A stretch of DNA of 64,000 nt from Xenopus tropicalis. Its lineage: Eukaryota > Chordata > Amphibia > Anura > Pipidae. The stretch is from contig NC_030683.2 in assembly GCF_000004195.4 (NCBI RefSeq), positions 54,883,358-54,947,357 on the forward strand, given 5' to 3'. The translations under genes were made by a program, and so were the position numbers. The notes beneath the pieces were generated by a model. It saw nothing but the letters and a program-made list of their open reading frames with translations. It had not been told where the DNA came from and did no database searches. Of the stretch, positions 47,918 through 59,600 are shown in pieces; the first letter of the stretch is position 1, and every line of letters starts with the position of its first letter.

Positions 47918-48319
47918 TTACAACAAAGAGGGGTAGCAATGGGAGCTGCCTTTGCTCCCACATACGCTAATTTGTTTCTTGGTTGGTGGGAAGCTAATTG
48001 GGTTTTTAATGAAGATTTGACACATTATACCAAATTTGTACTAGACTGGTTTCGTTATATTGATGACCTGTTCTTCCTCTGGACAGGCACAATAGAACTA
48101 TTAGAGCAATTCCTCCAGAAACTAAATGAGAATGGTCTTAACATCAAATTGACTCATACTTATAGCACCCATAAAATTGATTTCTTGGACATTTCAATTT
48201 TCATTATGGCAGATGGTGAACTAACAACTGACATATAAAAAATCTACGGCAACTAACTCTATTTTGCATTATCATAGTCACCATTTGGAATCCACCAAAA
48301 GAGCAATTCCCTATGGGAA
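47918..48319 (+). pseudogene. Inverted Penelope RT fragment with YIDD
   Basis: Begins in the block QQRGVAMGAAFAPTYANLFL and continues through HYTKFVLDWFRYIDDLFFLW (catalytic Y-I-D-D) to KIDFLDISIF, a frame break, then HHLESTKRAIPYGKG. It overlaps the minus-strand copy across the M-G-A-A-F-A-P region and supplies the part that copy has lost. It joins the outer arm at 48320 without any GIY-YIG segment. Confidence 0.87.
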
Positions 48320-48950
48320 AGGAAGGGTGTTGATACGGGGCTGTTTGGTTGGAATGGGAGGGTGGGTGTGGGTGCACGACTGATGTGCATTTTAGGAGTG
48401 GGAGTGCCTTAATTGAGAACGGGAGGTCGGGTTGCTACGAGTGCCTAAACTTTCAGTTAACTGCCGGGTGGAGGACACACCAATGGGGGCTGAATTTAAG
48501 CACCTTTTTTGAAAGGATTCATATCCTAAGCTCTGTCCAGCAGGGTTAAATCTCCACCCTGGCAGCTGCTAACTTCCAAGCACAAGGGAACGTGAGACTA
48601 CTACTACTACTAGAGATTAGTTAGATACATTTGTAACAAGTCCGTTCAAGTATCTATTTTGGCATTATCTACAGAAGCGCTGAAGTGTGGAGAGCTTTTT
48701 AATACTTATGTCGCGATTTCAGCTGTAACATTCAGCCATACGAGTTCTCAGGCACAATAGAGGCAGTTCCACTATACTTCACTGTGTATATTGCAATTGA
48801 GCATCACCTCAAGCGATTTTTAATCAGGTTTAATTTAAGTTATACTTTTTTTCTTTCTTTTTATTTAATAGAAATAAAGGTTAAGTTTTAACTTCCCATC
48901 ACTCTTGGTCAATTTACTTACCTGATACTATTGTGGACAATGGTGCAACT
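48320..48950 (+). repeat. Right inverted arm (Penelope terminal region)
   Basis: Reverse complement of 40566-41202. Small differences include a CTACTACTACTA expansion near 48600. Confidence 0.9.
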
Positions 48951-49229
48951 GTTTGAAGTCTAAATTGGGACCACCTGTTACGGTGTTTCCCCATTCTTTT
49001 TTCTCTCCATATACTTTACTTCATTTGCACTTTGCCCAGAGGTTTCCGTTTATTTGATCTAATTCCAGGGTGGAATTATAGATAGTTTTTTGTTTGATTT
49101 GTATTTAGTGTGGGAGGTGCAGGCTTTCCTCTTTCTCTACATTTTCTCATGTTGTCTACATATTTGTCTAAAATTTCCCTGAAGGGATTGCTGCAATTAA
49201 GGCACTTTGTTCTGATAAAATGATCATTA

Positions 49230-50230
49230 CCAAGAAGGCATACAAAGCACACAGTTGTTATGAAATATACAGCATACAGCAAGGCAATAAGGCAATTTAA
49301 TGATGCAAAATGTTACAGGCCTTTAGTTGCTGATCCAAGTTTTATGTATTTGAAAGAAGTCTCTAATTTGGTTGAAATGGAAGTAAATAGATGGCTTACA
49401 CAGAAAATTACTTATACTAACTAAAAATACTTAATAACTTATATGGGAGAAATCTTTACCGGGCTGCCCAATAAATTTTGTTTGGTTACTATAACCATTA
49501 CAAGCCTTACACTAATGTTATTCATCAAGATGAAATCAAAGCTGTGTAAGTTTTTAGCTGAATCCAATCAAATTGAGCCATCTAATCCATTTTCTTATAC
49601 ACCCCCTACACTTTATCTCACACAATAAGTATGTTAGAATTACAGGTATACAGGCATTTTTATAGCCCCTTTCTATGTGACAGAGTATATAGATATAGAG
49701 TCATACAAGAGAAAGTATATTTTAGACTGTTCTTCCAATGAAGTACATGTTTGCACAATACAGATGATTGCTTTTTCATATGGACAGGTAGTAAGGCAGA
49801 GCTTCTACTGTGTATTTTTTTAGTACTTCAGTCAATTATTCTTTCACATTAAATTTACCTTTACCTGGAGTGATGTTCAGTGGAAATTTTTAGATGTAGT
49901 CTAATGGAATCCTTACTATTAAGCTGTTTTGTAAAGAGAAACACTGGAATGCCATGTTATAAGCCTATCATTTCATCCACCAGCGCTTATTTAATCCTTG
50001 CCATTCTTTTAAAAGTTAAAAGCAGAATGTAGAAGAACCCAATGTATGCGCACAAAGCCTGTCCGAAATTGAAAGGAAATTTGTCAAGTGAGGGTATAAG
50101 CAGGAGGATTTCACCCATGCCCAAGATAAACTTGCCAACTTCTGTAATTTACACAAAGAACCTCTAAATGGTAGATTCGCATTTACTGCAACCTCTTTTC
50201 CTGCTTTAAAGTTTAAAGCCCATGACCATA
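49230..50230 (+). pseudogene. Another Penelope-like RT relic
   Basis: The plus-strand translation has a YNDAKCYRPLVADPSFMYLK-like start near 49295, then YTDDCFFIWTGSKAELL near 49760 (a catalytic block like Y-I-D-D ... W-x-G), then a degraded F-L-D-V and a segment near 49930-50060. It is heavily interrupted. It lies just outside the right arm of the composite but differs in sequence from it. Confidence 0.6.
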
Positions 50231-50529
50231 CCTTGCCAAAACAATTGATACTCTGAGCGTGTTTTCTTTACACCAACTACTTATTAAGCATATAAACATA
50301 ATCCTTATTTATCTAATTTATTTACACATGAGTAAATCTCTGAGCAGAGTATAGATGGACTTCTGAGAACAATGGAAAATAGGGACATTAGCAGTCTGCG
50401 CAAATGGGAGAAACTACAAAACGCTCATGGTGGCTTGGATGGAAATAAGGAAAAGTCTGGTATATTTGCTTATGTTTTCAGGATTCATTGAGGTCTGAAG
50501 TTTAGTATTTTTGCTTTAGTTTTCAGGAG

Positions 50530-51513
50530 TCTTTGAGGTCTGGCATGGTGTCAAGAGACTGGTGAATTGCAAATGTGGTGCTGCTATTCAAAAAGAGATA
50601 CTGTTCTTAGCCTGAAAACTATAGGCTTGTTAGTCTGACATCAGTAGTAGGAAAGCTTTTGAAAGGGGAAATAAAGGATAGGATAGTTGTACCACAAAGA
50701 AAGTTAATAGGTAAATTAAGGAATATTGACATGAAGCACAATATTTGTATTTGGATAGAGAACTGGCTGAAGCATAGTTTAGAAAGAGTGGTGTACTGAT
50801 GGGGGTCTGTCCTTGGATCTTTGATTTTTAACCTGTTTATTAATAACCTAAATGTGGGCTTTGAAAGTACTCTCTCTATTTTTACTGATGATACTAGATT
50901 GTGCAAATCAGTTCCATACAGGGTGCTTCCAGTTTGCAGACAGATTTAACTGTCTGAAGGATAGATTTAAAAGAGTGGAGTACCGCAGGGATCTTTGCTT
51001 TTTAGGCTGATGCCACACGAGGCGTAGGGCTGATATTTTCGGCAAGCGGAAAAACGCTTGGCGAAAATTCAGCCCTACGCCTGCTACTTGTGCCTGCACC
51101 CGAATGAATGAGATACGCTCGGGTGCAGGCACATGTAGCCGATATACGCATGAAAACGCGAGACTTTGCATTCTCTCGCGTTTTCATGCGTATATCGGCT
51201 ACATGTGTCTGCACCTGAGCGTATTCCATTCATTCGGGTGCAGGCACAAGTAGCAGGCGTAGGGCTGAATTTTTGCCAAGCGTTTTTCCACTTGCCGAAA
51301 ATATCAGCCCTACGCCTCGTGTGGCATCAGCCTTAACTTGTCAACGACCTGAATATAGTAGTATCTCTATTTTTGCTGATAAAACTAAATTGTGCAAAAC
51401 TATTTCCATGCAGGATGCTGCCAGTTTGCAGAGAGATTTGACAAAATTGAGAAACTGGCCAGCAAACTGGAAAATGAGGTTCAATGTTGATAATTTAGTA
51501 GATATTATATAAA
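50530..51513 (+). pseudogene. CR1/L2-like LINE RT relic, partly duplicated
   Basis: Two RT palm pieces in tandem: one near 50845-50960 (NLNVGFESTLSIFTDDTRLCKS) and one near 51340-51500 (SIFADKTKLCKT, LQRDLTKLRNW, WKMRFNVDN), each carrying the F-A-D-D-like motif in decayed form. A GVPQGSLLF block near 50978-51003 precedes the second. A palindromic MITE sits between G-S-L-L-F and the next residues, and a Tc1 fragment ends the relic. Confidence 0.65.
51005..51332. mobile_element. Near-perfect palindromic Harbinger-like MITE
   Basis: 328 bp that is almost its own reverse complement: GGCTGATGCCACACGAGGCG at the left and CGCCTCGTGTGGCATCAGCC at the right, with symmetry continuing to the centre near 51168. 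TTA flanks both sides (51002-51004 and 51333-51335). Removing it restores the RT reading G-S-L-L-F-N-L. Confidence 0.9.
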
Positions 51514-51517
51514 TGTA

Positions 51518-52505
51518 CACCCTGTTCCAAGTTATTATGCAATAACAGTCAGCATAATTCTCATGTTATCAACTATTAAGAGTACAATTTAAATTTTATT
51601 TAACAAACCTCCTAATGATAACAGTATTTTAATAATAAAAGCTTACAATGCACTGTTCCAAATTATTACGCACAGTAAGTTTCAAAAGACTTTATAGGTT
51701 GTAAAGAACTGAAAATTGTCATTTGTTGTGTTTGCAGCATATTTACTGAAATCAAAAGCTATTTCAATCAAACTTTTAACAACATTTGAACAGGTCACGT
51801 TACATTTTAACATAGGACCCCTGATTTGATAGCAGCTTCACAAGTCTTCCATTGAACTTGAGTTTTTGGACAGTTTCTGCTTGAATTTGTTTGCAAAATG
51901 TCAGATTAGCCTCCCAGAGCTGCTGTTTGGATGGAAACCCTCATAGATCTTTTGCTTGAGGATGTTCCAAAGGTTCTCAATAGGATTGAGGTGAGGGGAG
52001 GATGGAGGCCACAACATGACTTTCTCTCCTTTTATCCCCATAGCAGCCATTGATGCAGAGGTATTCTTTGAAGCATGAGATGGTGCAGATGATTTTATTA
52101 CGGAAAGCATAGTTCTTCCTTCTGTACCAGGGAAGAAAGTGGTCAGTCAGAAACTCCACATACCTTGCAGAGGTCATCTTTACACCTTTGGTGACCCTAA
52201 AGGGGCCAACCAGCTCTCTTCCCATGATTCCGGCCCAAAACATGACTCCACCACCTCCTTGCTGACGTTGCAGCCTTGTTTGGAAGACGGTGGCCTTCCA
52301 CCAACCATCCACTACTCCATCAATCTGGACCATCCAGGGTTGCATGGCACTCATCAATAAATAGGACTGTTTGAAAATTAGTCTCCGTGTATTTCTCTGC
52401 CCAACGCAGCCGTTTCTGCTTGTGAGCACTGGTTAGTGGTGGCCGAATAGAAGGTTTATGCACAGTTGCAAGACTCTGGAGGACTCTACACCTTGACACA
52501 CCAAA
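51518..52505 (-). pseudogene. Second Tc1/mariner relic, truncated
   Basis: The left end is TA then CACCCTGTTCCAAGTTATTATGC, with a second copy of the motif (CACTGTTCCAAATTATTACGC) at 51651, again an IR/DR-type end. The minus-strand transposase pieces include GGGGVMFWAGIMGRELVGPF and [19 protein letters not shown], the C-terminal catalytic region with E. The N-terminus and the right inverted repeat are missing. It is a different Tc1 family from 18538-20542. Confidence 0.85.
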
Positions 52506-52700
52506 CTCTGTGAAGCTGAGGAATTCTCTCCCTATCTGTACCAGTGTAACACATATTCACTTTAAGGGTAGTGAGGCGGTGGAATGCCTGCTGGGAGATG
52601 CTGTACTGGTATATTCCATAAATGCCTTTAAAAGGACCTTGTATGGCTCTTTGGACAGGTCAGTTGCACGGGGCTACAATCAGTTTTGTGCAAGCAAGTG
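52506..52700 (+). pseudogene. LINE ORF C-terminal tail
   Basis: The translation SEAVECLLGDAVLVYSINAFKRTL fits the end of CR1/L2-type ORFs (W-N-x-L-P-x-x-V-V-x-A-x-S-I-N-x-F-K). Probably the other side of the LINE interrupted by the Tc1 relic. Confidence 0.5.
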
Positions 52701-52999
52701 AATGTATATGTATTTGTATCTTTTATACTGGGGGAATCATACTAAAAGGTTAAACCTGGACACTCATCATTTTGTCGACCATAAGTATGTAACTTGCTTA
52801 AGCATCTGTACTTGGGCTTTTTTTTTTAATCTCAGCAGAGTCCAATCTGTGCAGTATTACTGGAATGAATTGCTAAAGGAACGGAAATTCATGAATTGAC
52901 AGCCATGCTATTATATTTTACATTTTCCTCTGCCTTTACACTGTTCTTTAGATCATGTAAAGCATGCCAGAAATGTATCATTAACATAAAATACAGACA

Positions 53000-53543
53000 G
53001 AAACAACTTGCACATGTAAGATTTTTATTGATAATTCTTACATTTTCAGGGATATCAAAAATCCTTACAAAATAAAGGTGGTCTAAGCAAAATTGCTGTC
53101 CCTCTGGGTGCAGAAATACACAGTTCCATGACATGTTTTGGACTTAGCTTTATGAAACAAAATAATAATATTAATAAAAAATAAAAACAAACATGCATAC
53201 ACATGTGCATTGTGTGTTTCCACTCGGTAGAGGTCTATTTTATCCATAGTACAAAGCACTACTATACAGTAAAGTACACATTTAAATAACATGTAAGGGA
53301 GTGCTTTGCTGAAGGTCCCCACATGGAGAGATAACCGGTTAACTGTAACTAGAATCAAGTCAGAGAATAAGGAACGTCTACCTCAGCACAATTTCTGTCC
53401 TATGATGTTAAAAGGCAGCAGTTGGAGACAAACAGAGGGATGCAAAAATAAGCTATGCTGGTTATCATTTTGAAAATGTTACAAGTAAGGCCAATTTTCC
53501 TGGATATCCCGTGGTGCCATTTGAAGAAAGAAAGGTGACAAGC
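53000..53543 (-). other. vdac2: vdac2 3' UTR with polyadenylation signal
   Basis: It follows the vdac2 stop codon on the minus strand. An AATAAA (forward TTTATT at 53024-53029) about 515 bases downstream of the stop is a plausible polyadenylation signal. The exact cleavage site is inferred. Confidence 0.6.
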
Positions 53544-53635
53544 TTAAGCCTCTAACTCCAAACCCAGACCTAGTTTGTGTCCACCAGCATTTATGTTCTT
53601 TCCATCTACCAGCGCAGAGAGTGTCAGCTTTACAC
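53544..53635 (-). CDS. vdac2: vdac2 last coding exon
   Basis: The acceptor TTTTCAG precedes GTGTAAAG. Encodes the last beta strands, [20 protein letters not shown] then LGLGLELEA, and stop TAA at 53544-53546. Confidence 0.96.
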
Positions 53636-56600
53636 CTGAAAACAAAATCAGTTGAATATCAAAATAAAGTGCAGTGAAAAAAAGGCAATAAGACCAAGTT
53701 ACAATCAGATTAATGTAGGAATATAACTCATTTTTTAATTCCATCAACCATCTTGTTATATCTAATTTATAAATTATTAAATAGCATTAACTAGCATTAT
53801 TTTCCTTACAACCCTTGAGTTTGAATTAATATAGCTTGAAAAATCTTAGCTTTTATTATTTTTCAGTCAGTTGTACCTACAAGCAACTATGTAGCAAATG
53901 TTACTGAGCCATTCAGAGAAAGGGTAACTCATTTCAATCTGGATCCCTGATATAAATACAGGTCTTCTTTTGCTTGCTGCACAAGTGTAAAATAAATACT
54001 TTTATTCCGACAAATGTATGCTTTTTTTTTTTTTTTGTTGAAAACGTAAAATCCACACAAGGAGGCACATTTACTAAAACTCTTACATCTCATTGTTTTA
54101 CTTTTAAAAATTCTACTAAACTCAATTCCATGAATGTCTAACATTTGCAAAATAATCCGAACGGAAAAAGTGGGGAAAAAGTGGCAGAAACTGCAACTTA
54201 TTCGAATTGTTAGCCCCAAAACTTTGAAGTGTTGCACAAAAACCTGTGTCAAAAATCCAAAAGTTATGAAGTTTTGAGGCAAAAGAAGGATCTTTCAAAG
54301 GAGAGGGAAGAGAGATCTGCCATTGACTTCTACACGATCTCAGCAGCTTTTAGCTGGTGAATTGTCAGATTCTGATTTTTAGGCATTTGGATGCATAGTA
54401 ATTTTCAGAAAAATCAAGACTTTTACCCCCCGCAACTTTTAGCGCTAAAAATCCGAATCGGGAGGGGGCGGAATCAGAGCATTAGCAAATGGCACCTGCA
54501 CAGTATATTGTGAAGTTGTGAGCCAGAACTGTAACATTAATTTAGATCCTAAAACTACATTGCTAGGTGAATGGGTACACAAATAGTGGCTTAAGATGGA
54601 AACACAAGGATCCTTTACATACCAAAAGAATCATTAAACTCAGTTGGATTAATTTAAATGATAGTTGGATGCTGTGACAACAATTTGTTGTTGGAGAAAC
54701 CCAAAGCCTCCCATTCTGAGGAATAAGGCTAATGTCCCACCAGACTGTTTTGCCATCTGCATTCCACTCCCATCTGCTCTGTAGTGCCAGCGCATGGACA
54801 GGCAAGGCAGGGCAGACATGCAAAAGCATGCATTTTCCCACCAAAACCGACTCTGTGTACACACATGCAGGCAGATGCTGTGTTACACCACAGAAAGGTG
54901 GAATAACATATTATATGCCGGTAGACAATCAGTCTGATTTGACATTAGCTTAAATAGGAACAGTGCATGTTAATTAAACGTTTACTCTAAAAGTTCAACA
55001 TGTTGTGAATTAAATAGGATCATATTATCAGCACTTGGTTGGAGGAGCTAATCTATTACTTTTCCACTGCTTTTAGTATAGGCTTTATATAAGGCCCAAA
55101 TAGGTCAGAACATTTGCCTGCCTTGTGATGCTTATGGCTAATAAATCACCTTATTTTTATTTTATAATAAAGCATGCACCTGCATTCTCTTTTAATGAAT
55201 CTTAATACATTAAAAATATATTATAATTAATATAAACAAATGGCTTAGCAAAACTCTCACCTGGCCTTAAGGTCTGGGTGTAACCTACACCTACAAGGCT
55301 GGAATTGTTCACCTTTGCCTGCAAGTGAAAGAAATATGTATGAGAAGACAAGAAAAAAAATGCAAACAATTCATGTACTGTACAAATAAACAACTCTTTA
55401 CTTCTCATTTAGCCAGATGAAAATAAAGAGGTAAAGAGCTGTTAATTAGTATAGAGTAAACAAATCCATATGAATCTTAAAAATGATAGGGGAAAAATAT
55501 AAGTACAGTCCTTATAAAAATATTTTATGCATTCAAAAGAAGATTATGGCTAGAAATGTTTAAAGTGATACTGACACTAAAAAACTACTTGTCGCAATGA
55601 GTACGAAAGTTTTGGAATTCATTCAAGCTTCAGTATCATGACTTTTCTTGGGCCAGGTTGGAGCTGCAGAGTGCTGTTGAGTCCTATGGGAGGCTTCCAA
55701 AATCATGCATTGAAGGATCAAAGTCAGAAAGTTTTTCGTACGACCACGATACAATTTTTCACACAGTTAACGTGCATCAGAAATTATCGTATTTGGACTT
55801 GATTAATCAGCCCCTAAAAGTTACCTATAGGTCAAGTTGATTCTTTTTCACTGATAGGGCTGCTTTTGTATGTAGTTGTTCCTAAACCTGACTGTTTTCC
55901 CAACCTGACTTCTAATGCTAATGGTCTACGGCTGCAAAAATATGGCAAGACCACTCAGAGGAACATGGGGGATCAGAGAGATAATGTAAAAACATTGGGC
56001 AAATACTATAATAACTATGGCAAAATTATAAATAACATGCAAAGACAATGTTATAATAATTGTAAACAAAAAGATTTAACTTCTGGTGCCAATACCTTTT
56101 TAAAGTGTATATACTAAACTTACTGTACTAGCAGTTCACCATCACTATAAGGGCAGTGCGTTTTGTCACCTGTGCAAAATTGTGGGTGGCAAATTTCTGA
56201 AAATATTCTTACATATTGAAGCATTATAAATCACTGGAAGTACCAGTAAAATTACATCTGTGAAAATCCAGCTACAACATATCGACATACATGTGGTGAT
56301 AACAATGCTTTACCTTTCATAGAATGTTACTTTCAGGCATTTGTTGCCTGTGATTTCACACTGGCAGCAAAATGCTCCTGTGCCATTGCTGTAACAGTAA
56401 TGATCCAGGCCTTCAAAGCTGCCCACAAGAGCTTGCTGTCTTGTATCATGTGTGGGAATCTTTTCTGTGTTAGTGGCACTCAATGTTCAGTAACCGCCAG
56501 GCAGCTGTTTAAAAGCTAAGCTAGGGGTCACTCACACATAAGCAAAGTGTCCTAGGCAGCAAATGCACATTTAAATCAGTGGTCAGTGTTAAACTTACTA

Positions 56601-59600
56601 AAGGATAGAGATTTCACCAAACTGGTGTTGCACACATACTGATACATAAAAAATGGCCTTGACACTCCAATATTTCTGGAGCAGAATGTGTTATTTCAGT
56701 CAGGGCGAGAGTGACCTAATGATTGACTATGATGTGTTTTTGACAAAACTTATTATGAGGTCTTTAGACTGCTAATTCTATAACAACCCCAGCTTGAGAG
56801 TTTGACGAATATTCCCTGATGTATATCTAAAATTCAGTCAGGACCTGATGGATTTTGGTTACTTTGTTAGGATTTAACAAAAGAAAAAAAAAAGTGTTCT
56901 TGATTGATTTCTACTTTTTGTACCAGTAGAGGCAGGGGGTGTGGAATGGTTTAATTGGTGTAAATATTAATAAACAAAATTTCACTTGAAAATAAATAAA
57001 AATATTAGATTTATAAGGGATCATGCTTAACCAGTCCCTTGACTTTCAAGACCAACTCTGTAGTAGTAAAGCAGATTAAGTAAGCTGCCCACACAGGATA
57101 TAGTACTTAAAGTTATCATGAAGATCATGTATATAAAAAAAAAAAAAAAAAATGAAATTACTATTTTTAGGATGAATTATAAAGAAGGCTGGACTGCAGG
57201 GTTGCCCTACATGTAATTTACTTTAATTTAAAGTGCCACATAAATGCTTGTTTTCTTTATACCCTTTATGGGACTTAGAGATACTGACACCAGAAATTAA
57301 ACCTTTTTTTACATCTATCACAACATTGTCTTTGCATGAGCTTCATTTTTGCCATAAAAGTATATACCCAATGCTTTTATATTACCTGTCTGATCCCCCA
57401 TGTTCTCCTAAAAGGGGGCTGCCATATTTGTCCAGCAGTAGGCCGTTAGCATTAGAAGCTATAACTGACAGGCTGAGAAGGGACAGTCAGGTTGGCAAAA
57501 CAGTCAGGTTTAGGAACTTCAAGTAACAATTATATATAAAAGTAAATCTCTCAGCGAAAATCAATCAACATGACCTATAAGCAACTTTTTATGTACATTC
57601 ATATTTTGAGGAGTCATTTTTTAGTGTCAGTATCACTTTAAGGGTAAGGCCCCAACAAGGCTGATTGTGTATAAGTGCAGGCTGACAATCCGCCCATATG
57701 CTTGAAAAATCTTCTAATTGTGCCTGCACCCAGAAGCACTAAATGGTTTAGGGACATGTAGCCGACAATTGCAAATTAACATGACACTTTGCACCTTAGT
57801 GCCCTCTCTGACTAGTCTGTACTGGTAGTGCTCCTCTTCTTGAATATAAGTCTATTTTTAGATGATTTTTATACATGGATATGCTAACGATGTACTGTAT
57901 AAATATATAAGGGGACCATACAATAAACTATGATGCTTGAACAGTACCTCCTTCCAGAATACCCAAAGACATCTACTTAAGCTAGTCATAAACATACCAA
58001 TAAAATCGAATGAAACCTAGTTCCGTAAGAATTTTCAGACCGTGTGAGGGCTCCAAATTATGTCCCAATAATTTTCTTACCGTGGCGATTGGTCGTTTAG
58101 TCGATCGGGCAGGTTATAAAATTTTGGTTGGATAACGATAAAATCTGTGCATGTATTGTGATATCTGAGGGGGACCTACAATGGAAGTCACTCTTGTCCG
58201 ATTGGTGTCTGTCCTCTGAGGCTTTATCATACAATTTCAGTCTGAATTTTCGTTTCAGATTGTTGCATTTAAAACGTATGACGACTAAAATCTGAACGAG
58301 TATGGCCAGCTTAAAGGACATGTAAAGCCTACATCTGCCTACAATTAATATCAGTTGGGCACATCTCCCCCACCCAAATGACATCATTTGTACTGCATAT
58401 ATCCCCTCCGCTTGCCAGAACCATCACATTTTCCTAAAGCAAATAGCAGCTTTCACCCGGTGGCCATTTTCCCTCTGATACATAATCGGATACATTTAAA
58501 TCTGCAAACAGCATACACACAGACCCTTATTCAGCATACATTTCATCAAGAATACAGGCTTACACAGGCAGAACTGTCTTTGATAAAAGTTCTGCTTTGT
58601 TTGAGCTGAGCTCAGGAGGTTAGGAGGAAAAAATTGAAGCAGACAGCTAGAGCTGAGTTTCTCTGGGAACCAGCAATGCCATCTCTTCACTGGCTGTTAG
58701 ACTGGGGGGCGTGTGTGGCGTAGTAACCTGAGCTTAGAACAACTGAGCATGCCCACAAGCCAACAGCCAAAGCAAATTCCTGAAAGAGGGGGCTGAGTGG
58801 GTTACAGGAGGAATAGGAAACCTAAGTGATAAAGGAGATGCTGCAGCCTTACTGTTAACCTCTGGACAACCAGTGTGGCAGATATTGAAAGATTTCAAAG
58901 CGGCTGTTCACTGATTGATGACAAATTTTTGTGTGTGGGGTTTAATATGTCCTTTAAGAATGATAGCTATAAAGTTATGGAATATTCTCCCTGAAGCAAT
59001 TAGATTGGCAGACAGCTTCAAGCAGGGGTTAGATGTCTCGTTAAAACGACAAAATACATGGTTTCTGGTATTAAAGGGAAAGTAACACCAAATTTTCAAA
59101 ATACAAATTTAGCTTTAAAATAGTTTAATTAACACATGTAACATAGAAAAGTTGCCATATCCTAAGTGGTTATTGAATAAATGACACTACCTTGTATGCA
59201 TAGGGCACAGCAAAAAACGGCGACTGGCAACTGATTTACTTCCGGTTACAATCCGGAAGTTCGGCTCCTGTATTATCTAGCGATTTAGAAGAATGCTTTG
59301 AAGGTGATTTACAGCTTTTTTCCGTGCTGGTTTTGGGAGAGGACTGAGCAGTGAACGCTGTTTTAGCTCCTGTTCTGTTTAGATGTCTGTGTGAGCGGAG
59401 CGCTGCAAAGATTGTATAGGGAGAGGGAGGGGCAGGAGGGGGAAGCCGACTGGAAGTTTGTCACAAGAGGAGCTGCTGCCTGAGCCTTATTAATACTTGG
59501 TAAGGTTATTATTTATAATCTACTTAAGATATGAATATTTCTGTATGATAAATTTGCTAATAAAAATGTTTTGAAGGCATGTGTTTAATGTAAAATATTT

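Larger units (their letters stand above)
40566..48950 (-). mobile_element. Head-to-head Penelope-like composite split by a chromovirus
   Basis: The outer arms 40566-41202 and 48320-48950 are inverted copies of each other (about 0.63 kb). Inward from the left lie a hammerhead-like remnant, the C-terminal GIY-YIG segment, the inserted Ty3/gypsy element (41812-46654), the rest of the GIY-YIG and RT on the minus strand up to about 47917, then a plus-strand RT fragment to 48319. The two copies meet head to head near 47917 with both 3' ends outward. This resembles 5'-truncated inverted copies described for Penelope-like elements. Confidence 0.85.

Noticed and set aside
40566..48950. Outer arms interpreted as ordinary LTRs
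   Set aside because: They are inverted, not direct, and attach to Penelope-type RT/GIY-YIG coding; the true LTR element is the nested 41812-46654 unit.
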